A DNA stretch of 64,000 bases from Rhodocyclaceae bacterium (GCA_018883265.1 VEQK01000006.1:1-64000); one strand, 5' to 3'. Positions 31,641 to 41,971 are shown, numbered from the stretch's first letter. Notes: a model not told the origin generated them from the sequence alone. A program made the numbers and translations.

Positions 31641-32498
31641 TCAGGCTGGCGGACTTGACGGATAAATCGTCAGGAGCGCGTCCAGTCCCGCATGGTTGAT
31701 CGCATGCGTGGCTTTGGCCTGGGTGGCAGGTTTGGCATGATAGGCCACCGAAGTGCCGGCTTCGGCCATCATCAGCAGGTCATTGGCGCCGTCGCCCACC
31801 GCCATGACCTGATTGCGCTCCAGACCGAATTCCCGGGTCAGTTCAAGTAGTGTTTCAGCCTTGGCCTGCGCGTCGATGATGGGGCCGACGACACGTCCGG
31901 TCAGTTTGCCGCTGACAATTTCCAGTTCGTTCGATGTGGCGAAATCCAGGCCGAGTTCGATCCGCAAACGTTCCGTAAAGTAGGTAAATCCGCCGGAGAG
32001 CAGTGCCGTGTGAATGCTGGCGTTCTGCAGGGCATCGAGGAGTTCGCGGGCGCCGGGATTGAGTAGCAGTCTTTCTGAAAAAACCCGTGCCAATACGCGT
32101 GCATCGAGGCCCGCCAGGACGCCGACGCGCTTCTGCAGACTTTCGCGATAATCCATTTCGCCGCGCATTGCGGCTTCGGTGATCTCCGAAACTTCCGCCT
32201 TGCGCCCTGCAAAATCGGCCAGTTCGTCGATGCACTCGATGTTGATGAGTGTCGAGTCCATGTCGAAGACCACCAGCTTGAAGTCATTGAGCGTACGGCC
32301 GGAAGGCGCCAAGGCCCAGTCCAGTTGTTCGTTGTTCAGTCCGGCACGGATTGAATCGGGAACAGCATCAGTCGCGATGTCGGTGAAACGGATCGCCTGC
32401 ACACCCTGGGGCCTGATGGCTACAGGGCGCAGTTGTGTCTGTATGGATTCAATCAGATAGGTGGGTACCGGCCCGCCAAAGACGACCAGGTCGTTCAT
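31641..32498 (-). CDS. serB: Phosphoserine phosphatase
   Basis: SerB makes serine from phosphoserine; serine is also the CysE substrate. This HAD-family enzyme of 285 residues has motif I VVFDMDSTLI, motif II LLSGGFTYF and motif III/IV AVGDGANDLLMM. ATG 32498 is preferred over the TTG at 32501. It lies directly after aroG (3 nt gap) on the minus strand and ends against the DUF2789 gene. Confidence 0.93.
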   Translation of the reverse strand: MNDLVVFGGPVPTYLIESIQTQLRPVAIRPQGVQAIRFTDIATDAVPDSIRAGLNNEQLDWALAPSGRTLNDFKLVVFDMDSTLINIECIDELADFAGRKAEVSEITEAAMRGEMDYRESLQKRVGVLAGLDARVLARVFSERLLLNPGARELLDALQNASIHTALLSGGFTYFTERLRIELGLDFATSNELEIVSGKLTGRVVGPIIDAQAKAETLLELTREFGLERNQVMAVGDGANDLLMMAEAGTSVAYHAKPATQAKATHAINHAGLDALLTIYPSSPPA

Positions 32499-32501
32499 CA
32501 A

Positions 32502-33593
32502 TCAGCCCTTGACTGTTTCACGTGCGGCGAGGATCGGGCGAAGGCGTCTGGCCGCGTCACGGATCATGTCTTCGGTGGTCGGCCAGTTGACGCAGGCATC
32601 GGTGACCGAGCAGCCATAAGTCATCTGGGTACGGTCAGCCAGAATAGGCTGATTGCCGGCGACCAGATTCGATTCGATCATCAGACCGGTAATGTTCGTG
32701 TTGCCGGCGACGATCTGGCTGATGACATCGGCCATGACCAGTGGCTGCAGATCCGGGTTCTTGTTGCTGTTGGCGTGCGAGCAGTCGACGATGACGTTAG
32801 GCAGCAGCTTGGCCTTGCTCATGGCGTTTTCGGCCAGCGTAACCGAGACGGTGTCGTAGTTCGGACGGCCGTCGCCGCCGCGCAGCACGATGTGGCCGTA
32901 GGGGTTGCCCTTGGTGCGCACGATGGCAACGCGACCATCGCTGTTGATGCCGAGGAAGCTGTGCGGACGGCTCGCCGAGAGGATGGCATTGATGGCGATG
33001 CTGAGATCGCCATTGGTGCCGTTCTTGAAGCCGACCGGCGTCGAAAGGCCCGAGGACATCTCACGGTGGGTTTGCGACTCGGTGGTACGGGCGCCGATGG
33101 CGTTCCAGGCGATGAGGTCACCCAGATATTGCGGCGAAATCGGATCCAGTGCTTCGGTGCCGGCGGGCAGGCCGAGTTCGTTAACAGCAAGCAGAAATTC
33201 CCGGGCCTTGGCCATGCCGGCGTCGACCTTGAAGGAATCGTCCATGTCCGGGTCGTTGATGTAACCCTTCCAGCCGACGGTGGTGCGCGGCTTTTCGAAG
33301 TAGACGCGCATGACGATCATGAGCGCATCGGAAACCTCATCGGAAAGGGTCTTGAGACGACGCGCATAATCCAGACCCGCTTCGGGATCGTGGATAGAAC
33401 AGGGACCGACGACAACGAAGGGGCGCGGATCCCTGTGCTCGAGAATATCGATGAGCTGCGCGCGTCCCCGGGAAACGGTCTCGGCAGCCTTGGCGCTGAG
33501 GGGTAATTGCGCCTGAATCGCTTCCGGTGTCGGCATCGGATCGAACGATGCGATGTGCAGGTTGCTGATGGGCTGAGTCGCGCTTTGAGTCAT
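32502..33593 (-). CDS. aroG: 3-deoxy-7-phosphoheptulonate synthase (DAHP synthase, type I)
   Basis: This enzyme joins PEP and erythrose 4-phosphate, the entry step of the shikimate pathway. The 363-residue protein is of the AroF/G/H type: VVVGPCSIHDPEAGLDYARR, the metal cysteine in the same motif, RVYFEKPRTTVGWKGYINDP, and SNKNPDLQPLVM. Which aromatic amino acid inhibits it cannot be told from sequence. It forms a unit with serB. Confidence 0.92.
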   Translation of the reverse strand: MTQSATQPISNLHIASFDPMPTPEAIQAQLPLSAKAAETVSRGRAQLIDILEHRDPRPFVVVGPCSIHDPEAGLDYARRLKTLSDEVSDALMIVMRVYFEKPRTTVGWKGYINDPDMDDSFKVDAGMAKAREFLLAVNELGLPAGTEALDPISPQYLGDLIAWNAIGARTTESQTHREMSSGLSTPVGFKNGTNGDLSIAINAILSASRPHSFLGINSDGRVAIVRTKGNPYGHIVLRGGDGRPNYDTVSVTLAENAMSKAKLLPNVIVDCSHANSNKNPDLQPLVMADVISQIVAGNTNITGLMIESNLVAGNQPILADRTQMTYGCSVTDACVNWPTTEDMIRDAARRLRPILAARETVKG

Positions 33594-33627
33594 GATCGGA
33601 TCCGTGCGGTTCGGGTGGTATGTACGG

Positions 33628-36600
33628 TTACTTGTTTTTCATGGCCTTCGCGAGATCGGCCGGAGATTTTTCCAGTAATCCGCAAAGCTCGCGGAACGAC
33701 TGAATGCGCTGTGAGAGCGTCGGCATGTGCCGCGAAAGGATTATTCTATCCTGACCGGCCAGTTTCATGTCTCGTCGGTTCTGGATGAGCCAGAGTAATG
33801 TCATCGGGTCTGCAGGCGTCTTCGGGCCGAACTGGACAAGAATCTGATCCTGATTGATGTCGACTTTGGTCATGCCCCAGCGGTCTGCCTGCAGACGGAT
33901 CTGGTGCGTGGCGATCAGTGATTCTGCCTGTGGCGGCAACGCGCCGAAGCGGTCAATGAGTTCTTCCTGCAACAGCGTGAGTTCATCGGCATTGTCTGCA
34001 TTAGAGAGTCGTTTGTAGAGATTGAGTCGTTCGTGCACATCCGGGCAGTAGGCATCCGGTAGCAGTGCCGGTACGCGCAGGTTGATCTCCGTACCAATGC
34101 CCAGCGGTTGCTCCAGGTCCGGTGTTTCGCCCGCTTTCATGGCCTTGACGGCGCGGTTGAGCATTTCGCTGAACAGGGCAAAGCCGACTTCCTGAATCTC
34201 GCCCGATTGTGAATCGCCGAGAACCTCACCGGCGCCACGGATTTCCAGGTCGTGCATGGCCAGATAGAAACCCGCACCCAGCTCTTCCATCATCTGGATC
34301 GCTTCCAGACGTTGTTTTGCGGCTTTGGTCAGGCCCTTCATGTCCTGCACCATGAGGTAGGCATAGGCCTGATGGTGCGATCGGCCAACGCGACCACGGA
34401 GTTGGTGCAACTGTGCCAACCCGAACTTGTCAGCGCGGTTGATCAGAATCGTGTTGGCGTGCGGGTTGTCGATACCGGTTTCGATGATGGTGGTACAGAG
34501 CAACACGTTGGCGCGCTGCTGCGTGAATTCGCGCATGACGCTCTCCAGCTCACGCTCGTTCATCTGGCCGTGACCGATGACGATCCGGGCTTCGGGAACC
34601 AGTTTGACGAGGCGTTCCCGCATATTTTCGATGGTGTCGACTTCGTTGTGCAGGAAATACACCTGGCCGCCGCGATTGAGTTCACGCAGAATCGCCTCGC
34701 GGATGATGCCATCCGACAAGGTGTGGACAAAGGTCTTGATCGCCAGTCGTTTCTGGGGAGCGGTTGCGATCACCGAAAAGTCACGCAGGCCCTCCAGCGA
34801 CATGGCCAGTGTGCGAGGAATAGGTGTCGCGGTGAGGGTCAGCACATCGACCTCGGCACGCAGGGCTTTCAGCTGTTCTTTCTGTTTGACGCCGAAGCGA
34901 TGCTCCTCGTCGATGATTAGTAGTCCGAGTCGTGCGAATTTGACATCATTCTGGATGAGGCGGTGGGTGCCAATCACGATGTCGGCTCGACCATCCGCCA
35001 ATTCGTCGAGTGCGGCCTGGCTTTCTTTGGCCGTCCGGAAGCGCGAGAGTTCAACAACCCGCACGGGCCATTCGGCAAAGCGGTTGCGGAAGTTTTCGGC
35101 ATGCTGTTCGCAAAGCAGCGTCGTCGGACAGAGGACGGCGACCTGTTTGCCGCCAGCGACGGCAGCAAAGGCTGCGCGCAGCGCAACTTCGGTCTTGCCG
35201 AAGCCGACATCGCCGCAGACCAGCCGATCCATGGGTTGGCCGGATCGCATATCGGAGAGCACGGCGTCGATGGCGACGGATTGATCGATGGTTTCTTCAA
35301 AACCGAATCCATCGGCGAAGCGTTCATAATCGTTTTCGGACCACTCGAAGGCATGGCCCTGGCGTGCCGCACGCGTGGCGTAGAGCGCGAGCAGCTCCGC
35401 GGCCGTATCCCGCGCCTGCAGGGCGGCTTTGCGTTTGGCTTTTTCCCATTGGCCGCTGCCGAGCGTATGAATCGGCGCATGATCCGGGTCGCCGCCGGAA
35501 TAGCGGCTGATCAGATGCATCTGCGAGACCGGTACGTAGAGCTTGGCCTCGTTGGCAAATTCCAGCACCATGAATTCGGTATCGCCATCACCCAGATCGA
35601 GGTGAGTCAGCCCCCGGTAACGGGCAACACCGTGCGTTTCGTGAACCACAGGGTCGCCGATGCGCAGTTCAGTCAGATCCCGTAGCCAGTTATCGACGCC
35701 CGACTTCTTGCGTACCTGCTTTTTCCGGCGGGGTATGCCGGCAAAGAGTTCGGTTTCGGTTACCAGCGCCAGGCCGGGCATCCGGAAGCCGAAGTGCAGG
35801 GCGCCGGTGATGAGCACCAGGCTGTCACCGGACGCCAGAGCCTCGCCCAGCGTTTCTGCAAGCCGGACAGCGAGGCCGCCCTCTTGCAGAAGTGTCAGAA
35901 TGCTCTCGCGGCGCCCCGGTGTTTCGGCGATTACAACGGTCGTTCCCGTATGCTGGTTGAGGAAATCACGGAAAGCGCCAAGTGGATCCTCGCTGCGACG
36001 GTCCAGGCTGATGGATGGCAGCGCTTGAACCGGGCTAGTGCGAGTCGATGGATCCCCAAGCAGCAATCTGGGTGTCTGGTGGAATTCGGCAAAGAAGCTT
36101 TCTTCGCTCAGGAATAATTCTTCCGGCGGCAACAGGGGACGTGCTTTATCACCGCGATGGAGGGTATAGCGCGAGCGGACTTCCTGCCAGAAATGCTGCA
36201 CGGCCGGGCTCAGGTCTGCCGTGAACAGCACCAGTGGTTGGGCTTCGGGATCGGGCTTGCCGGTGAGGCCGGCATTGCGCAGGTAATCGATGACCGTGCC
36301 GGTCTCACCTTCCTCGAAAAAGAGCGGCAGGTAGTACTCGATCCCAGCTGGTAAGGTGCCTTGAGAAACATCCCGGTAGATGCCCGTTTTTGCCGGGTCC
36401 CCCTCGAAGACTTCGCGGAAACGCTGGCGAAACAGTGTCCGGCTCCGGTCATCGGTCGGGAATTCGCGTGCCGGTAGGAGCTGAACTTCGGGGACCGGAA
36501 AAAGTGTACGCTGGCTGTCGACATCAAAGGTCTTGATGCTTTCGATTTCCCGGTCGAAGAGATCCAGACGAAAAGGCAGCGCGCTACCCATCGGGAACAG

Positions 36601-37149
36601 ATCGATCAGACCACCACGGATCGAGAATTCACCCGGTGAGATGACGTTGGTGACAGCTTGATATCCGGCCAGTCCGAGTTGTGCCCGAAGCGCGGTTTCG
36701 TCAAGCGCCTGTTTCTGACTGAAGCTGAACGAATGTGCGGCCAGAAAGGCTGGCGGTGGCAACCGGTATAGCGCAGTCTGCACTGCCACCAGGAGGATGT
36801 CGCACTCACGCCGCTGTAAGGCGGAGAGGGTGGCCAGGCGTTCCGAGATCAGGTCATGGTGGGGCGAGAATGGGTCGTAGGGCAGTGTCTCCCAATCGGG
36901 TAGTTGCCTTATCCGGCTATCCGGAAGGAGCCACAGGAGTTCCTCGTATAGTCGCTGGCGTTCGAGGGCGTCTGTCGTAAAAACGACGAGCAGCGGATGC
37001 GATTTTCTTGCCGAAAGTTCGGCGATCAGCAGACTCTGGGCGCCGGCAGGAATCCCCGCCATGACATGGCGCTGGCCGATGTCCGGCAGCCGGTCTGGAA
37101 TCAGTCCGATAGGAAGGGCGGGAAGTCTGGGTAAAGCGGGTGAATGCAT
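33628..37149 (-). CDS. mfd: Transcription-repair coupling factor Mfd
   Basis: Mfd removes RNA polymerase stalled at lesions and recruits UvrA. The 1173-residue protein has an N-terminal UvrB-like region (about 20-330), an RNA-polymerase-interacting domain near 490-560 (DLTELRIGDPVVHETHGVARYRG), an SF2 translocase with Walker A CGDVGFGKTEVALRA and IDEEHRFGVKQKE, a C-terminal helicase lobe and the TRCF domain. It is divergent from ispD. Confidence 0.96.
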   Translation of the reverse strand: MHSPALPRLPALPIGLIPDRLPDIGQRHVMAGIPAGAQSLLIAELSARKSHPLLVVFTTDALERQRLYEELLWLLPDSRIRQLPDWETLPYDPFSPHHDLISERLATLSALQRRECDILLVAVQTALYRLPPPAFLAAHSFSFSQKQALDETALRAQLGLAGYQAVTNVISPGEFSIRGGLIDLFPMGSALPFRLDLFDREIESIKTFDVDSQRTLFPVPEVQLLPAREFPTDDRSRTLFRQRFREVFEGDPAKTGIYRDVSQGTLPAGIEYYLPLFFEEGETGTVIDYLRNAGLTGKPDPEAQPLVLFTADLSPAVQHFWQEVRSRYTLHRGDKARPLLPPEELFLSEESFFAEFHQTPRLLLGDPSTRTSPVQALPSISLDRRSEDPLGAFRDFLNQHTGTTVVIAETPGRRESILTLLQEGGLAVRLAETLGEALASGDSLVLITGALHFGFRMPGLALVTETELFAGIPRRKKQVRKKSGVDNWLRDLTELRIGDPVVHETHGVARYRGLTHLDLGDGDTEFMVLEFANEAKLYVPVSQMHLISRYSGGDPDHAPIHTLGSGQWEKAKRKAALQARDTAAELLALYATRAARQGHAFEWSENDYERFADGFGFEETIDQSVAIDAVLSDMRSGQPMDRLVCGDVGFGKTEVALRAAFAAVAGGKQVAVLCPTTLLCEQHAENFRNRFAEWPVRVVELSRFRTAKESQAALDELADGRADIVIGTHRLIQNDVKFARLGLLIIDEEHRFGVKQKEQLKALRAEVDVLTLTATPIPRTLAMSLEGLRDFSVIATAPQKRLAIKTFVHTLSDGIIREAILRELNRGGQVYFLHNEVDTIENMRERLVKLVPEARIVIGHGQMNERELESVMREFTQQRANVLLCTTIIETGIDNPHANTILINRADKFGLAQLHQLRGRVGRSHHQAYAYLMVQDMKGLTKAAKQRLEAIQMMEELGAGFYLAMHDLEIRGAGEVLGDSQSGEIQEVGFALFSEMLNRAVKAMKAGETPDLEQPLGIGTEINLRVPALLPDAYCPDVHERLNLYKRLSNADNADELTLLQEELIDRFGALPPQAESLIATHQIRLQADRWGMTKVDINQDQILVQFGPKTPADPMTLLWLIQNRRDMKLAGQDRIILSRHMPTLSQRIQSFRELCGLLEKSPADLAKAMKNK

Positions 37150-37167
37150 ACTCGGGCACGTTTTGCC

Positions 37168-37191
37168 TGTTGGCCAGGTGTTCGGCCAACA
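37168..37191. promoter_or_regulatory. Inverted repeat between mfd and ispD
   Basis: TGTTGGCC and GGCCAACA form perfect 8-bp arms around an 8-bp spacer in the divergent mfd-ispD intergenic region, 18 nt upstream of the mfd start. It could be an operator or a leader hairpin. No factor recognised. Confidence 0.35.
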
Positions 37192-37250
37192 AGGGCGTGA
37201 TTATAGGGCGTGCCGAGGCTCTCACGATAGTGGGCTGATAGAATCATGGC

Positions 37251-37970
37251 ATGAGCAGACGCTATTTCGCCGTCATTCCCGCCGCTGGCACGGGCAGCCG
37301 TTTTGGCGGAGATGTGCCTAAACAGTACCTGCCCCTGCACGGCAGCCCGTTGATTCGCCATACCATGGGTGCGTTGTTGGCAGACCCGAGAATCGAGCGG
37401 GTTGTTGTGGTCCTGGCGCCGGATGACGCATTCTGGGATGAGGACTGTACCCCGGTGGGAATGTTGGCACGAGTCAGTGTTGTTCGTGAGGGCGGCGCCA
37501 CCAGAGCCATTTCTGTTATCAATGGAATCAAATGGTTAATCGATAACATTAAAGCAGAACCCGATGATTGGCTGCTGGTGCATGACGCGGCGCGCCCCTG
37601 CCTTAATTCTGTCCAGTTATCGTCTCTGATCGATGGTCTCAAGGATGACCCGGTGGGTGGTCTGTTGGCGATTCCTGTCGCTGATACGCTAAAACGTGCC
37701 GATACGGTTTGCCGCGTCGAGGCGACGATTGATCGCCAGAGGTTATGGCAGGCTCAGACGCCGCAAATGTTTCCTATGGGTCTATTACACATGGCTTTGT
37801 CGAGCGGCAGCCTAGACGGTATCACCGACGAGGCTTCCGCCATCGAGCGGTTGGGACAGCAGCCGAGGCTGGTAGCGGGCAGTCTGACCAATCTTAAAGT
37901 CACCTATCCCGAAGATTTAGCGTTGGCCGAGATGATTCTTTCAGCCGACCAAGCCAGGAGCAACACATGA
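37251..37970 (+). CDS. ispD: 2-C-methyl-D-erythritol 4-phosphate cytidylyltransferase
   Basis: IspD makes CDP-ME in the MEP isoprenoid pathway. The 239-residue protein has the CTP-binding signature [36 protein letters not shown] and AQTPQMFP. It overlaps ispF by 4 nt, the usual pair. ftsB is not adjacent here, unlike E. coli where ftsB-ispD-ispF are joined. Confidence 0.95.
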   Translation: MSRRYFAVIPAAGTGSRFGGDVPKQYLPLHGSPLIRHTMGALLADPRIERVVVVLAPDDAFWDEDCTPVGMLARVSVVREGGATRAISVINGIKWLIDNIKAEPDDWLLVHDAARPCLNSVQLSSLIDGLKDDPVGGLLAIPVADTLKRADTVCRVEATIDRQRLWQAQTPQMFPMGLLHMALSSGSLDGITDEASAIERLGQQPRLVAGSLTNLKVTYPEDLALAEMILSADQARSNT

Positions 37971-38473
37971 TCCGTATCGGACAAGGCTATGACATTCACG
38001 CGCTCGTCGCCGGGCGCAAACTGATTATTGGCGGCGTCGAGATTCCCCATACGCAGGGCCTCGACGGCCATTCGGATGCCGACGTGCTGCTGCACGCCAT
38101 TATCGATGCACTGCTAGGTGGCGCCGCTTTGCGGGATGTCGGGTTCCATTTTCCGGATACCGATCCGGAATTTGCCGGCGCCGACTCCCGATCGCTGTTG
38201 CGCGAGGCCATGCGCCGCGTGGAAGCGGCCGGTTATGGCGTCCTCAATATCGATTCGACGGTCATCGCCCAGAGCCCCAGGTTGTCGCCGCATGTGCCGG
38301 CCATGATTGCCAACATTGCAGCGGATCTTGGTTTGCCGGAAAAAGACATCAACGTTAAGGCCAAGACGAACGAGCATCTCGATGCCGTTGGTCGCAAGGA
38401 AGCGATCATTGCCCAGGCCGTGGTGCTGCTCGGCGAGCTGGCGGATGAAGAGGATCATGACCATGATGATTGA
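37967..38473 (+). CDS. ispF: 2-C-methyl-D-erythritol 2,4-cyclodiphosphate synthase
   Basis: IspF cyclises CDP-ME-2-phosphate to MEcPP. The 168-residue protein has the zinc ligands in GQGYDIHAL (Asp, His) and [11 protein letters not shown], and the [19 protein letters not shown] motif. The C-terminal tail EDHDHDD is acidic and His-containing. ATGA overlap with ispD. Confidence 0.95.
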   Translation: MIRIGQGYDIHALVAGRKLIIGGVEIPHTQGLDGHSDADVLLHAIIDALLGGAALRDVGFHFPDTDPEFAGADSRSLLREAMRRVEAAGYGVLNIDSTVIAQSPRLSPHVPAMIANIAADLGLPEKDINVKAKTNEHLDAVGRKEAIIAQAVVLLGELADEEDHDHDD

Positions 38474-38500
38474 CCGGCTGTTCAGCGCCTTGGGTATCCG

Positions 38501-39238
38501 ATGATCAAACTCCTGAGCCTGGAAACGGCGACCGATCACGGCAGTTATTGTCTCTGGTGCGGTGACGTGGACTCTGCGGCGGCCGATGTGCATACGGTGA
38601 CGTGCCCGCCGGAACAGCCTCATGCGGAGACGCTTCTGCCGTTGTTGCGTCAGTCTCTGGCGAAACGGGGTTGGTCCGTTCAGGATCTCGATGCGGTGGC
38701 GTATGACGCCGGCCCCGGCATGTTTACAGGTTTACGGGTGTCTGCCGCACTGGCGCAAGGGCTGGCGTTTGCCTCAGGCAAACCGGTGATCGGTGTCTGT
38801 TCTCTCGAAGCCCTGGCCGAGTCGGCTTTCGAGCGGGTATCCGTGCAACGTGTGCTGACACTGCTCGATGCGCGAATGAATCAGATTTACGCGGCCGCCT
38901 GGGAACGTAAGGTCGATGGTACCTGGAATCCACTGCTGGCGTCCTGTCTGGTCGATCCTGGCGCGATGGATGCCCTGGTGGCTGCTACGGGTGTCTGCAG
39001 TTTTGACGCTGTGGCCGGGACAGCGCTCAATGAATATCCCGAAGTTGTGGCCTGGTGTGACGGGCGCAAACTCCGGGATTCGCAGGTGCGGAGCCCGGAT
39101 GCTGCTGCTGTGGCAGTGCTGGGTGCGCGACGCTTCGCACGCGGGGACGTACAGGATCCTGCCGAGGCAATCCCGGTTTATGTTCGTGATCGGGTTGCTC
39201 TGACGAGCGCCGAACGGGCCGCCGGGTTGGTGCTTTGA
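38501..39238 (+). CDS. tsaB: tRNA threonylcarbamoyladenosine biosynthesis protein TsaB
   Basis: TsaB is the partner of TsaD and TsaE in making t6A37 of ANN-decoding tRNAs. The 245-residue ASKHA-fold protein has AVAYDAGPGMFTGLRVSAALAQGLAF and the LTLLDARMNQIYAA strand. It lies between ispF and rimI, the common tsaB-rimI pairing. Confidence 0.9.
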   Translation: MIKLLSLETATDHGSYCLWCGDVDSAAADVHTVTCPPEQPHAETLLPLLRQSLAKRGWSVQDLDAVAYDAGPGMFTGLRVSAALAQGLAFASGKPVIGVCSLEALAESAFERVSVQRVLTLLDARMNQIYAAAWERKVDGTWNPLLASCLVDPGAMDALVAATGVCSFDAVAGTALNEYPEVVAWCDGRKLRDSQVRSPDAAAVAVLGARRFARGDVQDPAEAIPVYVRDRVALTSAERAAGLVL

Positions 39239-39240
39239 CG

Positions 39241-39747
39241 ATGCCTCGGGCGCTGGCGGAGCTCGCTCAGAGCGATGTGGCTGCCGTTGCAGCCATTGAA
39301 GCGCGACAACACCTGACCCCCTGGGGCGCCAGCAGTTTTGAAGATGCGTTGCGGTGCGGTTGGCACACGACGGTGCTGCGCGATGAGGTCAACCCCGGTC
39401 TGCCGACTGTGGTGGGCTACTTTGTTGCGATGAGCGCCGGCGATGATGAGGAGTTGCTGACCTTGACCGTAGCACCGGAATACGAGGGCCGGGGCTACGG
39501 CCGTATCTTGCTGGAAACGTTGTTGCTTGAAGCAACGGCACGTGGCGCCAAACGGCTCTTCCTTGAGGTGCGCCAGAGCAATCAGCGGGCCATTCACCTT
39601 TATGAGACCGCCGGCTTTAAAATGACCGGCATGCGCAAAAATTACTATGTCACGCCCGCCGATTCTGTTTCCGGGCGACCAGCTGGTCGTGAAAATGCCC
39701 TGCTGATGGTGCGCGTTCTTAATGCATTGAAGGAATCTCCGGCATGA
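39241..39747 (+). CDS. rimI: Ribosomal protein S18-alanine N-acetyltransferase
   Basis: RimI acetylates the N-terminal alanine of ribosomal protein S18. This GNAT protein of 168 residues has the acetyl-CoA motif VAPEYEGRGYGRILLETLL and the C-terminal NQRAIHLYETAGFKMTGMRKNYY. ATG 39241 is chosen over TTG 39235, which overlaps the tsaB stop. It overlaps the uracil-DNA glycosylase gene by 4 nt. Confidence 0.9.
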   Translation: MPRALAELAQSDVAAVAAIEARQHLTPWGASSFEDALRCGWHTTVLRDEVNPGLPTVVGYFVAMSAGDDEELLTLTVAPEYEGRGYGRILLETLLLEATARGAKRLFLEVRQSNQRAIHLYETAGFKMTGMRKNYYVTPADSVSGRPAGRENALLMVRVLNALKESPA

Positions 39748-40520
39748 GCGCCCCCGTGACGCGTCAGCGGCGTCAACTGGATGAAACCCAATGGCTGCAG
39801 GCTATGGGGATCGACCCATTCTGGATCGAGCCGGCTGCCAACGCAGGGACCCATACTTCGCACACCGCTGAAAGCGTAGCGTCGTCAGACACGGTTTTGA
39901 ACAACGTTGCTACCGGGGGGACTGACAAGGCCAGCACGGTGGTGACCCCTGTCGCCGCAGACTGGAAGGCCCTGGAAACTGCGATGCGTGATTGTCGTGC
40001 CTGTGCACTCTGCAATGATCGTAAGCAGGTCGTGCCCGGTTCGGGCGACCGGCACGCCACCTGGTTAATGGTTGGTGAGGCGCCCGGCGCCGAAGAGGAT
40101 AAGGCGGGATTGCCTTTCGTTGGCAAGGCCGGCAAGTTGCTAGACGCCATGTTGGCGGCATTAGATCTGAATCGTCAGACAGGTGTTTACGTCGCCAATT
40201 CGGTGAAGTGTCGGCCGCCGGAGAATCGGACACCGGAAGGTGCCGAAATCGACGCCTGCAATCATTTTCTGGCCCGACAGATTGAATGGATCCAGCCCGA
40301 AGTTATCGTGGCGCTCGGTAAGCCTGCGGCTTATGCGGTACTCGGGCGTGAAGCTTCGATTCAGAGCCTGCGCGGTACCATTCATTACCGGGAGCAGGGG
40401 GAGCGTCGTATTCCCGTTGTGGTGACGTACCACCCGGCCTATCTGTTGCGGCAACCCGAAGAAAAATGGAAATCGTGGCAGGATCTGCTACTGGCCCGGT
40501 CAGTACTGGCCGGGCGCTGA
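39744..40520 (+). CDS. Family 4 uracil-DNA glycosylase
   Basis: This enzyme removes uracil from DNA. After a variable N-terminal linker (about 85 residues, low complexity), the catalytic domain has CRACALC, VGEAPGAEEDKAGLPFVGKAGKLLDAML, YVANSVKCRPPENRTPEGAEIDAC and VTYHPAYLLRQPE. The four Cys bind a [4Fe-4S] cluster in this family, linking it to the isc genes upstream. 258 residues. Coupled to rimI by an ATGA overlap and convergent with lplT. Confidence 0.92.
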   Translation: MSAPVTRQRRQLDETQWLQAMGIDPFWIEPAANAGTHTSHTAESVASSDTVLNNVATGGTDKASTVVTPVAADWKALETAMRDCRACALCNDRKQVVPGSGDRHATWLMVGEAPGAEEDKAGLPFVGKAGKLLDAMLAALDLNRQTGVYVANSVKCRPPENRTPEGAEIDACNHFLARQIEWIQPEVIVALGKPAAYAVLGREASIQSLRGTIHYREQGERRIPVVVTYHPAYLLRQPEEKWKSWQDLLLARSVLAGR

Positions 40521-40537
40521 GCCTTTGGAGAATCCGC

Positions 40538-41803
40538 TTAGTGGGTGGTGGTGTCGTCGAGGTGGATGACGTCGTCGTGCATACGCTGATTGGCCTCGAA
40601 TCGCCGTTTGATCAGATACATGTTGCCGGCGACGAATAGACCGAATAGTACAATGACGGTAAAGATCGACATGTCGAGGCGCATCATCAGGTAATAGAGG
40701 CCCGTCATCATGAGGATCGAGAGATTCTCGTTGAAGTTCTGGACGGCAATCGAGTGACCGGCGCCCATGAGGATGTGGCCACGATGCTGGAGCAGGGCGT
40801 TCATGGGAACCACGAAGTAGCCCGACAGGTAACCGATGATCACGAGCAGCGGCACGGCCACCCAGAAGTCGGTGACGAAGTTCATGATCATCACCACGAA
40901 GCCCATGGCGATGCCCATCGGAATCACATTGACCGATTTGCGCAACGTAATGCGTTTGGCCGCCATGATGGCCCCGGCCGCGACGCCGACCGCGACCACG
41001 CCTTGCAGCATGGATGACTTGGAGAGATCGAGATTGAGCGCGGCCTCGGCCCACTTGATGACGATGAATTGCAGCGTGGCGCCAGCGCCCCAGAACAGGG
41101 TCGTGACCGCCAGCGAGATCTGACCCAGCCGGTCGCGCCAGAGAAGCTTCAGGCAGTGATTGAATTCGTGAATCAGGAAAAACGGGTTTTTGCTGAGGGC
41201 CTTGTGATCAACCCCCGTGTCGGGGACGTAGAGATTAAAAATAGCGCCAATCACATAGAGAACGCCGACGATGGCAATCGTTATCTCACCCACGGTATCA
41301 ATCCCGGTTTCAACTACGGGTAGATCGAAGCTGAGCAGCGTCTGGGCGACATTGGGGCTGATCAGCATACCCCCGACCAGAACTCCCAGGATAATGGCAC
41401 CGACGGTCAGGCCCTCGATCCAGCCATTGGCCACTACCAGCAGACGCGCCGGCAGATATTCGGTAAGAATGCCATACTTGGCCGGGGAGTAGGCGGCGGC
41501 CCCGAGCCCGACCACCGCATAGGCAATCAGCGGGTTGACGGTAAAGAACATCATGGCGCAGCCGATGATTTTGATGGCATTGCTAATGAACATGACCCGC
41601 CATTTAGGCATCGAGTCGGCAAAGGCGCCCACGAAAGCGGCAAGCACCACGTAGGACAGGGTAAAGCTGGTCTTGAGCAGCGGCTCGTACTCCGACGGCG
41701 CCTGCATCTCGCGGAGGGCGGCAATGGCAGCAATCAGTAAGGCGTTGTCGGCCAGCGCAGAAAAGAACTGCGCCGCCATGATGATGTAAAACCCGAACGG
41801 CAT
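40538..41803 (-). CDS. lplT: Lysophospholipid transporter LplT
   Basis: LplT is an MFS-type inner-membrane flippase for lysophospholipids. ATG 41803 (MPFGFYIIMAAQFFSALADNALL) gives 421 residues; the open frame runs further upstream into the divergent alr region and is not a plausible extension. About 12 hydrophobic segments are visible, with AAYSPAKYGILTEYLP as a family motif. No aas acyltransferase partner gene is adjacent. A GGAAG lies 12-16 nt before the ATG. Confidence 0.9.
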   Translation of the reverse strand: MPFGFYIIMAAQFFSALADNALLIAAIAALREMQAPSEYEPLLKTSFTLSYVVLAAFVGAFADSMPKWRVMFISNAIKIIGCAMMFFTVNPLIAYAVVGLGAAAYSPAKYGILTEYLPARLLVVANGWIEGLTVGAIILGVLVGGMLISPNVAQTLLSFDLPVVETGIDTVGEITIAIVGVLYVIGAIFNLYVPDTGVDHKALSKNPFFLIHEFNHCLKLLWRDRLGQISLAVTTLFWGAGATLQFIVIKWAEAALNLDLSKSSMLQGVVAVGVAAGAIMAAKRITLRKSVNVIPMGIAMGFVVMIMNFVTDFWVAVPLLVIIGYLSGYFVVPMNALLQHRGHILMGAGHSIAVQNFNENLSILMMTGLYYLMMRLDMSIFTVIVLFGLFVAGNMYLIKRRFEANQRMHDDVIHLDDTTTH

Positions 41804-41971
41804 GCTTTTGCGTGCTTCCTGCCTGTAAAAAACAGGGTGTTTTATAGCACGAATAGCATGACAAAAGATTGTGCGCTGCAACGATCCTGCGCTGTGTATA
41901 GCCTTTGCAATTAACCGTTTGTTCCAGAGCGGACCGGGCACCGGTAGCGTCGAACAGGTAGAATCCGGTTC

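Noticed and set aside
32433-33506. 357-residue frame on the plus strand
   Set aside because: It is antisense to aroG, which matches DAHP synthase over its full length.
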